A stretch of 64,000 nucleotides of DNA, from contig NZ_JAJISD010000011.1 of assembly GCF_020880995.1 (NCBI RefSeq), positions 62,001 through 126,000 of the forward strand, in the 5' to 3' direction. Each line of letters opens with the position of its first letter. The stretch's first letter is position 1. Shown piece after piece: positions 26,337 to 35,272 of the stretch. The notes under the pieces were generated by a model, which had not been told where the DNA came from, made no database searches, and was given only the letters and a program-made list of their open reading frames with translations. Made by a program: the position numbers and the translations under genes. The stretch comes from Reyranella aquatilis (GTDB lineage Bacteria; Pseudomonadota; Alphaproteobacteria; Reyranellales; Reyranellaceae).

Positions 26337-27118
26337 GGCCCGGGGAATGTCCCGATCGGCACGTAGTGTGTGATCAGGCCGGTCCCCTGCCGCCAATGGT
26401 GCAGCAGCATCCCCGGCGGCTCGACATGCGAGGCGGGCCTGGCATCGGCCCGCAGCTGCAGGGCGATCGCGGTCGTCGTCGAAGGAGCGGTGCAGAGCGT
26501 GGTGCCGCCGAAACGAAGCTGCATGACACGATGGACGTGGCCGCACAGGAGGCGTTCGACCTGCGGATGCCGCGCCAGCACCTCGGCGAGCCGGTGACCC
26601 TCTCGGCACGAATAGGGATCCATGTAGGGAATGCCGGTATCGAACGGCGGCTGGTGCATCATGACGATGGTGGGCCGTGCGGGCTCGGCCGACAGTACGC
26701 CATCCAGCCAGGCCGCGCCTTCCTCGCTCACCACGCCGTGGTGCAGTCCGGGCAAGGTGACGTCGAGGGCGACGATCCGAACGGGCCCGAGATCGCCGGA
26801 CACGTAGTCGACGGGACCGTTCGCCGGCAGCCAGCGCTGGCCGGCGAAGGCTCTCCTGAAGGCGTCGCGCTCGTCATGATTGCCCGGAATGGCCCTTACC
26901 GGAACCGTGAGATCGGCCAGCAGCCGGCCGAGCATCGCATATTCGTCGGCGTGGCCGTGATCGACCAGATCGCCGCTCAACAGCACGAGGTCGGGTCGTG
27001 GATCCAGCGCATTGACCTGCGCGATCGCCGCCGCGAACTGCGCGTTCGAATCGACCACACCCTGGTAGAGTTCGCCGCGCGGCCGCACATGCGGATCGGA
27101 AAGCTGCGCGATCAGCAT
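26321..27118 (-). CDS. Metallophosphoesterase, CpdA-like class III cyclic nucleotide phosphodiesterase
   Basis: A 265-residue calcineurin-like phosphoesterase. All metal-binding blocks are present in order: AQLSDPHV, LLSGDLVDHG, PGNHDE, MMHQPPF and LLCGHVHRVM. Length and motif spacing match the CpdA/class III cAMP phosphodiesterase group; a cyclic nucleotide or other phosphodiester substrate is likely but not proven. The ATG directly abuts the stop of the upstream DUF2161 gene, so the two form an operon. The C-terminus converges on the amidohydrolase gene with a 16-base overlap. Confidence 0.88.
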   Translation of the reverse strand: MLIAQLSDPHVRPRGELYQGVVDSNAQFAAAIAQVNALDPRPDLVLLSGDLVDHGHADEYAMLGRLLADLTVPVRAIPGNHDERDAFRRAFAGQRWLPANGPVDYVSGDLGPVRIVALDVTLPGLHHGVVSEEGAAWLDGVLSAEPARPTIVMMHQPPFDTGIPYMDPYSCREGHRLAEVLARHPQVERLLCGHVHRVMQLRFGGTTLCTAPSTTTAIALQLRADARPASHVEPPGMLLHHWRQGTGLITHYVPIGTFPGPYPFA

Positions 27119-27769
27119 TCAGCCCGGCTTGCGGTCGAACCGCTCGAGCCCCTCCCGCCCCTTGGGCGTGATCGCATAGACACCGCGCTCCACTCTCTCG
27201 AACCAGCCATAGACATCCTGTTGCAGGATCTGGGCCGCTTTCGGCGCGTCGCAGGCCGCACGCAAAGCCGCCACCTTCATCGGTCCCTTCGCCGCCAACA
27301 GTTCGGCACAGCGCAGCGCCTCCTGGCGATAGGCGGTCATCAACGGCGCGCGCATCGCCTGGCCGCCGAGATTGGGATCGCCGACGCGGCGCGCATGTTC
27401 TCCCAGCAGGCGACCCGCCTTGCGCTTGTTCTGCCGCGGCACGTAGGGCGCGGGGTCGAGAACGACGTCGGCCTTGTCCTGGCTGACCACGATGAAGCCC
27501 AGTCCCACGCGTCGACAGAGCTTCTTCACGTTCTTCATCTGCTTGGGCCATTGGCCGACGGCCAGATAGACGAGATCGGTGAGCGCCAGCCGGTCGACGC
27601 CCTGCAGCACCAGCCCCAGCCCGAAGGTCCGCTTCAGCTCGACGACGACGGGCGGCTCGTTGCCGCGGACCGCCACCACGTCGCAACCGCGCACCTCGCC
27701 CTTGACGACATAGCCCTGTCCTTCGAGGAGCGCCTTCACCGGCGCATAGAGGTCGCTCTCCAACGTCAT
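27119..27769 (-). CDS. DUF2161 family protein with PD-(D/E)xK nuclease-like core
   Basis: A 216-residue protein starting MTLESDLYAPVKALLEGQGY, as family members do; an upstream ATG at 27802 adds only 11 residues. CDVVAVRG followed by VVVELKRTFG gives the D...ExK pattern of PD-(D/E)xK-fold nucleases. The C-terminal half (AALRAACDAPKAAQILQQDVYGWFERVERGVYAITPKG) looks like a winged-helix DNA-binding region. A DNA-related role is plausible, perhaps repair, but the family is uncharacterised. It abuts the phosphoesterase gene and is divergent from the amidase with only 50 bases between starts. Confidence 0.83.
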   Translation of the reverse strand: MTLESDLYAPVKALLEGQGYVVKGEVRGCDVVAVRGNEPPVVVELKRTFGLGLVLQGVDRLALTDLVYLAVGQWPKQMKNVKKLCRRVGLGFIVVSQDKADVVLDPAPYVPRQNKRKAGRLLGEHARRVGDPNLGGQAMRAPLMTAYRQEALRCAELLAAKGPMKVAALRAACDAPKAAQILQQDVYGWFERVERGVYAITPKGREGLERFDRKPG

Positions 27770-27819
27770 GGCGGCGCACGCTATCATGCTAAGGAAGTTC
27801 AAGGTTCGGGGAAAAGCAG

Positions 27820-29190
27820 ATGACCGAGTTGCTGGATCAGGGCGCCGCCGCCATCGCCGCGGCCGTGCGGACGGGCAAGACCAGGGCCCGCGACGTGGCG
27901 GAAATGGCCATCGCGCGCGTCGAGGCGCGAAACGGCCAGCTCACCGCCATCGTCGACTTCGATCCCGCCGAGGCTCGCGCCTCTGCCGATGCCGTCGATG
28001 CGCGGCGCAAGCAGGGGTTCGACGGCGCCATCCTCGGCGTGCCCTACACGGTGAAGGACACGACCTGGGTGCAGGGCCGTACCGTCACTAACGGCTCGCT
28101 GCTCTATAAGGACTTCAAGCCGCCACGCGACGCCGTCGCGGTCGAGCGGCTCAAGGCAGCGGGCGGCATCTTCCTCGGCATGACCAACACGCCGGAGATG
28201 GCGGCCAAGGGCCATACGGAGAACAAGGTCTACGGACCGTCGCGCCATCCGATGAACCCCGCCTTGACGCCGGGCGGCTCCTCGGGCGGTGCGGCCGCGG
28301 CGCTCGCGGCCGGCTTCTCGCCGATCGCACTCGGCACCGACGGCGGCGGCTCGGGCCGCCGGCCAGCCTCGCATTGCGGTGTCGTGGGACTGAAGACGTC
28401 CGCCGGCGCCATCCCTTCGCCCTTCGGCTTCGGCGGCGCCTACGGCCCGCTGTACGGTGTGACGGCGCCGATGGGCCGCACCGTCGCCGATTCGAAGGTG
28501 GCATTCGAAGTGATGGCCGGTCCCGACCGCCGCGATCCCCATTCGGTGGCGCTGCTCGACATACCGCCGCCCGCCAGCCCGCGCGTCGCCGTCAGTCCGC
28601 GCCTCGGCCTCGGCGTGGCCGTCGATCCCGACGTGATGGCGGCGTTCGAGGCAGCCGTCGCCAGGCTGCGCGCCGCCGGCTGGCGGATCGAGGAAGCCGA
28701 CGTCGCCTGGCCCGAAGAGACCAGCGAGACCGCCTTCGCGGCGGTCAACAGCTCGGCGTCCGCCCTCCTCTATGGTCGGCACCAGGCCGCCGACGGCGAG
28801 TTGTTCGGCGATAACATCTCGGGCCTGATCGAACGCGGGCGGTCGGTGCCGGGCACCGACGTTGTCGCCGCCTTCCGGTTCGCCGACGCCTGCGCCCGCT
28901 CGGTGGCGCAGTTCTTCACCGAGTACGACTATCTGCTGACACCGACGACGACCTGCGTCTCCTGGCCGGTGGAACAGGTCTATCCCAAGGTCATCGAGAA
29001 CCGGGAAGTCGGGCCGCGCGGTCACGCCGCCTTCACGCCGCTGTTCAACCTCGCCCTCGTGCCCGGCATTTCCATACCCTGCGGCACCGGCCGCGACGGC
29101 CTGCCGGTCGGAATGCAGATCGTCGCCCCTCGCCTGCACGACCGGCCGCTGCTGGCGATGGCCCAGCGCGCGGAGATGGCGCTCGCCTGA
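27820..29190 (+). CDS. Amidase signature enzyme
   Basis: A 456-residue amidase. The Ser-cisSer-Lys triad is visible: Lys79 in PYTVKDT, Ser154 in PGGSSGGAAA and Ser178 in TDGGGSGRRPAS. The last motif differs from the usual DTGGSIRxPA (Thr to Gly, Ile to Gly), which may affect the acyl-binding pocket while leaving the nucleophile in place. Such enzymes hydrolyse primary amides, aryl acylamides or act as amidotransferase subunits; a stand-alone copy away from gatB/gatC suggests a catabolic amidase. No downstream partner on the same strand is tightly coupled; the next gene starts 21 bases later. Confidence 0.9.
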   Translation: MTELLDQGAAAIAAAVRTGKTRARDVAEMAIARVEARNGQLTAIVDFDPAEARASADAVDARRKQGFDGAILGVPYTVKDTTWVQGRTVTNGSLLYKDFKPPRDAVAVERLKAAGGIFLGMTNTPEMAAKGHTENKVYGPSRHPMNPALTPGGSSGGAAAALAAGFSPIALGTDGGGSGRRPASHCGVVGLKTSAGAIPSPFGFGGAYGPLYGVTAPMGRTVADSKVAFEVMAGPDRRDPHSVALLDIPPPASPRVAVSPRLGLGVAVDPDVMAAFEAAVARLRAAGWRIEEADVAWPEETSETAFAAVNSSASALLYGRHQAADGELFGDNISGLIERGRSVPGTDVVAAFRFADACARSVAQFFTEYDYLLTPTTTCVSWPVEQVYPKVIENREVGPRGHAAFTPLFNLALVPGISIPCGTGRDGLPVGMQIVAPRLHDRPLLAMAQRAEMALA

Positions 29191-29210
29191 CGGCGGGCGC
29201 AGGGACCATA

Positions 29211-30110
29211 GTGAGCGGCATGGCAGGTTTCGGCTCACAGTTCGACCGCGTCAGGCGTCTGGCGGGCAAAGTGGTGCGCGAACCCCACTATGCTCTGGGC
29301 CGGTTTGCGACCGTGCGTGACACCTATTCGGCTCTCAACCGCCTGAAGGACGTGATCGTCCCGACCACGCCGCTGCGGATCGGCGATCTCTACAAGCCGA
29401 CCCATGGGACGATCGACGTCGTTCGCTGCGATCATGTCCTGTCGTCGCGGCGCGCCGCCGAGCAGGTCGAGGAGATGCAGCGCCAGTCCTACTCGCTGGG
29501 GCCACGTCTCGATGGTGCAGCCGTGGCCACCTTGCAGGAACAGGCACGGAGCCTGCCTCTTCACGTCAACGACAAGCCGGTCGGCACCTACACCACGCTC
29601 TCCGAATCGCGGGGCAAGTTCGCGATTGTGACGGTGCAGGACTCGTCGAGGCTGGAGCTGGTGCGTGTGATCGCCGGCGACGCCTATCTCTACGAAGCCG
29701 CGTCGCTGTTCCTGGGCTACCGGCCGCGACAGGTATCGAGCTGGCTCTTCTGGAGCCTGGCCAATCAGCTTTCCGCCGCGCAGAGACGGCAGGCCTCCCA
29801 AACCATCGACTATCACTACGATGTCGACGGCTTCAACTTCATGTACGCGAACTTCTATTTGCTCGACACGACCGCGCGGAATGGGGCGCATGCGTTGATC
29901 GCGGCCAGCAGCCGGCACAAGCGCCCGAGCCACCTGCTGGGCGGTGCGCGCCTCGACGATGTCGAGGCGCTTCGAACCTATGGGCCCGAATCGGAGCGCA
30001 CCCTGGAGGGTCCGGCGGGCTTCGGCTTCCTCGAAGATGCGTCCTGCTATCACAAGGCGCTGCCGCCGGAAGACGGCGACCGGCTGATGCTGCAGTTGCG
30101 CTACCAATGA
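29211..30110 (+). CDS. Phytanoyl-CoA dioxygenase-like Fe(II)/2-oxoglutarate oxygenase
   Basis: A 299-residue protein starting at GTG with AGGGA seven bases upstream. The double-stranded beta-helix signature can be read: H202-x-D204 in IDYHYDVDGFNFMY, distal H281 in ASCYHKALPPEDGDRL and an arginine a few residues later for 2-oxoglutarate. NGAHALIAASSRHKRP between them resembles the conserved loop of phytanoyl-CoA dioxygenase-like enzymes that act on lipids, sugars or secondary metabolites. Its stop overlaps the aldo/keto reductase start by four bases, pointing to a two-step oxidation/reduction pathway. Substrate unknown. Confidence 0.72.
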   Translation: MSGMAGFGSQFDRVRRLAGKVVREPHYALGRFATVRDTYSALNRLKDVIVPTTPLRIGDLYKPTHGTIDVVRCDHVLSSRRAAEQVEEMQRQSYSLGPRLDGAAVATLQEQARSLPLHVNDKPVGTYTTLSESRGKFAIVTVQDSSRLELVRVIAGDAYLYEAASLFLGYRPRQVSSWLFWSLANQLSAAQRRQASQTIDYHYDVDGFNFMYANFYLLDTTARNGAHALIAASSRHKRPSHLLGGARLDDVEALRTYGPESERTLEGPAGFGFLEDASCYHKALPPEDGDRLMLQLRYQ

Positions 30111-30940
30111 CCATCCCGGCCCTCGGCTTCGGCACCGCCGCCATCATGGGACGGGTCTCCCGGCGTGCCGGCACCGCCGCGCTCGAACGCGCGCTCGCCG
30201 CGGGCGTCCGTCATTTCGACACCGCCCGGTCCTACGGCTGGGGCGAGGCCGAGCGCGTCGTCGGCATGGCACTGCGCGGCCATCGCCGCCAAAACCTTCG
30301 CATCGTCACCAAGTGCGGCATCCTGCCGGTGCGCAACACGCCCTTGCTTGGTCTCGCGAAGTCCGTTGCACGGTCGCTGCTTGCCTTTGCGCCCGGGCTC
30401 AAGGCGCAGGTGCGCCGCGTTGCCAGCTCGGGAAGCTTCCAGCCGGTCCGGACCTACGAGATCGAGAGTCTGGCCGGCAGCCTGAAGACGAGCCTCGCCG
30501 AACTGGGCGTCTCCTACATCGACGATCTGCTGCTTCACAACTACATGCCCGACCGGCCGGGGCTGCAGGAAGTCGGCGCCTGGTTCAGGGATCTTCAGCG
30601 CGCCGGCACGATCCGCCGCTTCGGCTTCTCGGTGGAGGGCGATCTTCTGCGGGGACTCGAACATTTGGCCGCGGAGGGCCTGCTCGCCGACGCGATCGTG
30701 CAGGTCCCCGTCAGCCAGACGTTGCTCGACCTGCCGCGGGAATGGCGCGGCGTCCGGTTCATTGCCCATTCGCCCTTCGGCTTCATGCGCCGTCAGCAAG
30801 AGACGGACGCGCCGTTGACCAGCCTGGCCGCCCTTCTGCCCGCACTCGGGGACGCGTGCCGCTGCGAGGCGCTCGTCTGCTCGATGTTCGGGGCCGACCA
30901 TCTCACCGCCAACGTGGCCGCCTGGAAATCATGCAGCTGA
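30107..30940 (+). CDS. Aldo/keto reductase
   Basis: A 277-residue (alpha/beta)8 oxidoreductase. The catalytic tetrad can be assigned: Asp38 and Tyr43 in HFDTARSYGWGEAE, Lys69 in IVTKCG and His144 in LLLHNYMPDR. It should reduce an aldehyde or ketone with NADPH. The C-terminal cofactor-binding loop is short and irregular compared with full-length family members (about 310 residues), so cofactor affinity may differ. It is coupled by ATGA to the dioxygenase-like gene and itself overlaps the start of a small membrane protein gene by 10 bases. Confidence 0.82.
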   Translation: MTIPALGFGTAAIMGRVSRRAGTAALERALAAGVRHFDTARSYGWGEAERVVGMALRGHRRQNLRIVTKCGILPVRNTPLLGLAKSVARSLLAFAPGLKAQVRRVASSGSFQPVRTYEIESLAGSLKTSLAELGVSYIDDLLLHNYMPDRPGLQEVGAWFRDLQRAGTIRRFGFSVEGDLLRGLEHLAAEGLLADAIVQVPVSQTLLDLPREWRGVRFIAHSPFGFMRRQQETDAPLTSLAALLPALGDACRCEALVCSMFGADHLTANVAAWKSCS

Positions 30941-31191
30941 CGGAAATTCTCATTGTCATCGTCACGGCGCTGGTCGTCGCGATCGTCGTTCGGATGTTTC
31001 GCCTGCGACGCGATGCCCGCGCCCGCGGCCCTGCCCATATTCACGAGGCCCTCATGAAGCGGGCCGAGCTTCACACCGAACGCAGTGCGTTCCTGAAAAA
31101 GGTCGTTCTCGAGTTCAAGGCCAACGGACACGTCTCCAACCGGCAGGCCGAGGCGGTGGAGAAGGCGCTGAAACGGATCGAGGGCAAGTAG
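30931..31191 (+). CDS. Small single-pass membrane protein with coiled-coil tail
   Basis: An 86-residue protein. Residues 5-23 (EILIVIVTALVVAIVVRMF) form one membrane segment, followed by a basic stop-transfer RLRRDARARG and an amphipathic, charged helical tail rich in Glu/Lys/Arg. The ATG lies inside the last codons of the aldo/keto reductase gene, so it probably depends on coupled translation. No family recognised; an anchor or assembly role for the preceding enzymes is only a guess. Confidence 0.65.
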   Translation: MQLTEILIVIVTALVVAIVVRMFRLRRDARARGPAHIHEALMKRAELHTERSAFLKKVVLEFKANGHVSNRQAEAVEKALKRIEGK

Positions 31192-31268
31192 CGCGGCATC
31201 GCTTGTTGAATGCCGGCAGCCGCTAACCGATAGTCTCGACGCATCGGGGGAGCGTGGGGACGAAGCGC

Positions 31269-32324
31269 ATGACGCAGACGGCGAAGACGACGACAGCCAA
31301 CTTGCCCCTCTGGAAGAAGATACTCTTCAGCCTGATTCTGATCGTCGGATTTCCCGTCGCAATCGTCCTGGCGATCGAAGGCGCCGGTTACGCGGTGATG
31401 CACTTCAAGTATGGCGTGCCGGGCAAGACCTACGGCCTGTGGAGCTACGATGCCGAGCTGGGCGCCATCCATTCGACCAACGCCTACAACTCGAACTCCG
31501 AGACGAACAACTACGGCTTCCGCAACAAGGAGGACGTGTTCGAGCCCAAGCCGCCGAATTCGATCCGCGTGATCGCCTATGGCGGCTCGACCACCTTCTG
31601 CTTCAACCTCGAAACCGACCAGGCCTGGCCGATCCGCCTGCAGGAAGAGCTGCGGAAGTACGCCGGTCCGAAGTCGCAGGTCCTCAATGCCGGAGCGATC
31701 GTCTGGTCGATCGGCCAGGAACTGGCCCGCGCCAAGCGCGACCTGCCGCGACTGAAGCCCGACGTCGTGATCATCTATTCGGGCCTCAACGAGGAAGCCA
31801 ACGCCGGCCACCTCGCCGAGGAAGGCATCAGCCTCAAGGAGGCGGTCGATGCCGGCCGGCACGGACTGTTCGCGACCAACCTCGACCAATCGCGCTGGCT
31901 GAAGCGCAACTCGATGATCGTGCGCTACTTCGAGTACCTGAACCTGTTCGCCCCGCCGCCCAACCCCGCGCCGGTGCCGGAGTATCCGATCGTTCCGGAG
32001 ATCCGGGAAAACTTCAACCGCACCCTGCGCGAATTCATCGACCTGATCCGCAAGAACGGCGCCAAGCCGCTGTACGTGATCATGGGCGGCATCCACGAGA
32101 TCGGGCAGAACCGGCTACTGCTGCGGTACTCCCGCGAGGGGGCCGCCGTGGCGCGCGAGATGGGCGTGCCCGTGATCGACTCCATGGACCTGGTCAACAG
32201 CTACAAGGGCAACAAGGCGGACCTCTTCTCGCCCACCGGCGCGCACTGGTCGGCGCTCGGTGCCGAGCTGCTGGCCAAGTTCATCGACGAGCAGGCACTG
32301 AAGGCGATGGTCAAGCCGAACTGA
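31269..32324 (+). CDS. Membrane-anchored SGNH/GDSL hydrolase
   Basis: A 351-residue protein with an N-terminal membrane segment (WKKILFSLILIVGFPVAIVLA) and an SGNH hydrolase domain. Block I is YGGSTTFCF (nucleophile Ser), block III is IYSGLNEEAN and block V is PTGAHWSALG with the catalytic His; the canonical block V Asp is replaced by Gly in GAHW, unless an Asp nearby takes over. Members cut or transfer O-acetyl or other ester groups from sugars and lipids at the cell surface. The ATG at 31269 is preferred to a GTG at 31254. It stops two bases from the converging VOC gene. Confidence 0.8.
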   Translation: MTQTAKTTTANLPLWKKILFSLILIVGFPVAIVLAIEGAGYAVMHFKYGVPGKTYGLWSYDAELGAIHSTNAYNSNSETNNYGFRNKEDVFEPKPPNSIRVIAYGGSTTFCFNLETDQAWPIRLQEELRKYAGPKSQVLNAGAIVWSIGQELARAKRDLPRLKPDVVIIYSGLNEEANAGHLAEEGISLKEAVDAGRHGLFATNLDQSRWLKRNSMIVRYFEYLNLFAPPPNPAPVPEYPIVPEIRENFNRTLREFIDLIRKNGAKPLYVIMGGIHEIGQNRLLLRYSREGAAVAREMGVPVIDSMDLVNSYKGNKADLFSPTGAHWSALGAELLAKFIDEQALKAMVKPN

Positions 32325-32326
32325 AC

Positions 32327-32722
32327 CTACCAGGCGATGCGGACGCTGGCGGCAGAGCGCTCGTGCGGCCCGTGATACACCGCTTCGACATTGTTGCCGT
32401 CGGGATCAAGCGCAAAAGCCGCGTAGTAGCCCGGATGGTAGTGCCGCTCCCCTGGCGCGCCGTTGTCCCGCCCGCCGGCCGCAAGAACCGCTGCATGGAA
32501 GCGATCGACCATGGCGCGGTCCTTCGCCTGGAAGGCGAAGTGCACGTGAGCGATCGCGGGACCGACATCGACCCACAACTCATCGGCAAAGAAGTGACCG
32601 TCCCCCTCGACGAGGGGAATTTCGAGGGCCGCGAGCGCCGCCTTGTAGAAGCGCTTGGACGCATCGAGATCGTTTACTTTCAGGTGGAGGTGATCGATCA
32701 GCCGGCCGCGATGAATATTCAT
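32327..32722 (-). CDS. VOC family (glyoxalase/bleomycin-resistance fold) protein
   Basis: A 131-residue protein with two beta-alpha-beta-beta-beta modules. GRLIDHLHLKVNDLDASKRFY begins the first, with the metal-ligand His in DHLHLKV; HVHFAFQAKDRAMVDRFHAAV and YYAAFALDPDGNNVEAVYHG give the second and the C-terminal Glu ligand. Typical length for one-domain glyoxalase-like dioxygenases or lyases. The ATG at 32722 has a GGAGGG-type site; the longer frame to 32890 is not supported. Substrate cannot be read. It converges on the SGNH hydrolase gene and is divergent from the ycaQ-like gene. Confidence 0.85.
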   Translation of the reverse strand: MNIHRGRLIDHLHLKVNDLDASKRFYKAALAALEIPLVEGDGHFFADELWVDVGPAIAHVHFAFQAKDRAMVDRFHAAVLAAGGRDNGAPGERHYHPGYYAAFALDPDGNNVEAVYHGPHERSAASVRIAW

Positions 32723-32907
32723 AACCTGCCCTCCCATTCCAGAGCCGCCGTAAACGCCCCCGGCGCTCCGCCGTTGCTCGCCGTCGAACCGCGCGTGCTG
32801 GCATGGCTGGCACCGCTCGCGCGGCCGGTTGATAACCTTCGCCACGAAGCAGTAGGAGACGCCGGCCGGACTCGGTAAACCGGTGTCCAAGCATTAGAGG
32901 CAGCTCC

Positions 32908-34119
32908 GTGAAGCGTCAGAGAGTTTCGGCGGCCGCGGCGCGGCGCATCGCACTGGCGGGACAGGGGTTCGGCAGCCAGCGGCCCGATGGCTCCGGCAAT
33001 CTCGGGCATCTTAAGCGTGTCATCGACCGGCTCGGCCTGCTGCAGATCGACTCCGTCAACGTGCTCGCTCGGGCGCACTATCTGCCGCTCTTCTCACGGC
33101 TCGGAAACTACGACAGCGCGCAACTCGACGGCCTCGCCTGGGGCCGCAAGAGCCGTCGCGGGCTGTTCGAGTTCTGGGCGCACGAAGCGTCGCTGCTTCC
33201 GCTCGCCTCGCAGCCGCTGCTGCGCTGGCGCATGGCGCGCGCCGCCGAGGGCGCCAGCAAGGGCAGCCTGCAGAGGTTCGGCCGAGAGAAGGCCGCGTAC
33301 ATCGAGGAGGTCCGCCGCGAGGTCGAGGACCGCGGAGCGATCGCAGCCTCCGAGCTTGCCGATGGCGGGCCCCGGCGCGGGCCCTGGTGGGGATGGAACG
33401 ACGGCAAGCTCGCGCTCGAATGGCTCTTCTTTGCCGGCGTCGTCACCACGGCGACGCGGCGCGGCACCTTCGAGCGGGTCTACGACCTCACCGAACGCGT
33501 CCTGCCGGCGGAGATCCAGGCTCTGCCCACGCCGTCGCCCGAGGAAGCGCAGCGCGAGCTGCTGCGCATCGCAGCCCGCGCTCTGGGAGTCGCCACCGAA
33601 TTCGACCTGCGCGACTATTTCAGGCTGCCCGTCGCCGATACGAAGGCCCGGCTCGCTGAACTCGTCGAGGCGGGCGACCTGCTGCCGGTCGAGGTCGAAG
33701 GCTGGAACCGACCCGCCTATCTCGACCCCACGGCACGTCAACCGCGGCGCATCGAGGCGCGGGCGCTGCTGGCGCCCTTCGACCCGCTGATCTGGGAGCG
33801 CGACCGTACCGAGCGGATCTTCGACTTCTTCTATCGCATCGAAATCTACACGCCCGTCGCCAAGCGCAAGCACGGCTACTACGTGCTGCCCTTCCTGCTG
33901 GACGACCGGCTGGTCGGCCGCGTCGACCTGAAATCCGACCGCGCCCGCTCGAAACTGGTGGTGCCGGCCGCCCATCTCGAACAGGGGATCGAGGCGCGTG
34001 AGGTCGCGGCGCCGATGCGCGAGGAACTCCGGCTGATGGCCGACTGGCTCGGACTAGACGGGCTGGAATTGCCGACCGCCGGGGCATTGGGCCGCGAGTG
34101 GGCTAGGATGAAGAAGTGA
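32908..34119 (+). CDS. YcaQ/AlkX-type DNA glycosylase (HTH_42 family)
   Basis: A 403-residue winged-helix protein. GLLQIDSVNVLARAHYLPLFSRLG near the N-terminus contains QID (residues 46-48), matching the QxD catalytic motif of E. coli YcaQ/AlkX rather than the QxQ of AlkZ. Later parts include FEFWAHEASLLP and the C-terminal LLAPFDPLIWERDRTERIFDF, both family hallmarks. Such enzymes unhook bulky or interstrand DNA cross-links by cutting the N-glycosidic bond. It starts at GTG. It lies 25 bases upstream of a metallohydrolase gene and is otherwise unlinked to repair genes. Confidence 0.87.
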   Translation: MKRQRVSAAAARRIALAGQGFGSQRPDGSGNLGHLKRVIDRLGLLQIDSVNVLARAHYLPLFSRLGNYDSAQLDGLAWGRKSRRGLFEFWAHEASLLPLASQPLLRWRMARAAEGASKGSLQRFGREKAAYIEEVRREVEDRGAIAASELADGGPRRGPWWGWNDGKLALEWLFFAGVVTTATRRGTFERVYDLTERVLPAEIQALPTPSPEEAQRELLRIAARALGVATEFDLRDYFRLPVADTKARLAELVEAGDLLPVEVEGWNRPAYLDPTARQPRRIEARALLAPFDPLIWERDRTERIFDFFYRIEIYTPVAKRKHGYYVLPFLLDDRLVGRVDLKSDRARSKLVVPAAHLEQGIEAREVAAPMREELRLMADWLGLDGLELPTAGALGREWARMKK

Positions 34120-34144
34120 CACGCGTCGGAAGGAAGAAACGCAA

Positions 34145-35272
34145 ATGAACGATCTGGTGCTCAAGGGGGGCCGCGTGATCGATCCCTCGCAGGGGATCGA
34201 CCGGGTGACCGACATCGCATTCGCCGGCGACACGGTCGCCGCCATTGGAGACGGCCTCGCGGGCAAGGACACGCGCGACGTCTCCGGCAGGATCGTCTCC
34301 CCCGGCCTGATCGACCTGCACACGCATGTCTACTGGGGCGGCACCTCGCTCGGTGTCGAAGCCGAACTGGTCGCCCGCACCGGCGGCGTCACGACGTTCA
34401 TCGATGCCGGGAGTGCCGGGCCCGGCAACTTCCATGGCTTCCGCCGGCACGTGATCGAGACCTCGCCGGTCCGCATCCTGCCGTTCCTCAACATCTCCTT
34501 CCCGGGCATCTTCGCCTTCTCCAAGACGGTGATGGTGGGGGAAGCGGCAGACATGAGGCTGCTCAACGCGCGCGAGGCCGTGCGCGTGGCGCGCGAGCAC
34601 AAGGACCTCGTGCTCGGCGTGAAGGTGCGCGTCGGCAAGTCGGCGAGCGGCGATTCAGGGATCATGCCGCTCGACATCGCCCTCGACGTCGCCGAGGAGA
34701 CCGGGCTGCCGCTGATGGCGCATCTCGACTCGCCGCCGCCGTCGCGTCTCGAGGTCGTGAGCCGCCTGCGTCCAGGCGACATTCTCACACATTGCTTTCG
34801 CCCCTTCCCCAACGCCCCGGTCACACCCGGCGGGGATGTGCGTGAGGAGATCCTCGCGGCGCGCGCGCGTGGCGTCATTTTCGACATCGGCCATGGTGGC
34901 GGCTCTTTCGGCTTCGGCACGACGCGCAAGATGCTGGCGGGCGGCTTCCTGCCCGACGTGATCTCGTCCGACGTGCACGCGATCTCGATCGAGGGCCCGG
35001 CCTTCGACCTGCTGACGACCATGTCGAAGTTCCTGTGCCTAGGTGTCGATCTGGCGACTGTCATCAAGCTCGCGACCGTGAATGCCGCGGCCGCGATCAA
35101 GCGGCCGGAACTCGGGACCCTGAAGGTCGGTGCCGTGGGCGACGCCACGGTCATCGATCAGGCGACCGGCCGCTTCGACTATGCCGATTCGATCGGCGAA
35201 ACACTGATCGGCGACAAGCGGCTCCTGTCGGCCGGCGTCGTGCTGGGCGGTCGATGGTGGCATCCCACCTGA
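34145..35272 (+). CDS. Dihydroorotase-like amidohydrolase/deacetylase family metallohydrolase
   Basis: A 375-residue TIM-barrel hydrolase. VSPGLIDLHTHVYWGGTSLG gives the HxH metal pair, VKVRVGK the position of the bridging carboxylated Lys, HLDSPPP and THCFRP the later His ligands and SSDVHAISIEGP the catalytic Asp. This matches the amidohydrolase/deacetylase subgroup near dihydroorotases (for example EF_0837-like). Substrates are often N-acyl amino acids or cyclic amides. AGGAAG precedes the ATG. A hairpin about 180 bases downstream may end the transcript. Confidence 0.87.
   Translation: MNDLVLKGGRVIDPSQGIDRVTDIAFAGDTVAAIGDGLAGKDTRDVSGRIVSPGLIDLHTHVYWGGTSLGVEAELVARTGGVTTFIDAGSAGPGNFHGFRRHVIETSPVRILPFLNISFPGIFAFSKTVMVGEAADMRLLNAREAVRVAREHKDLVLGVKVRVGKSASGDSGIMPLDIALDVAEETGLPLMAHLDSPPPSRLEVVSRLRPGDILTHCFRPFPNAPVTPGGDVREEILAARARGVIFDIGHGGGSFGFGTTRKMLAGGFLPDVISSDVHAISIEGPAFDLLTTMSKFLCLGVDLATVIKLATVNAAAAIKRPELGTLKVGAVGDATVIDQATGRFDYADSIGETLIGDKRLLSAGVVLGGRWWHPT

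Noticed and set aside
24107..27823. Open frame of 1238 codons on the + strand
   Set aside because: It runs antisense to the transglutaminase, phosphoesterase and DUF2161 genes and across the amidohydrolase in another frame. Composition is basic and repetitive, and no domain is visible; it is a high-GC shadow.
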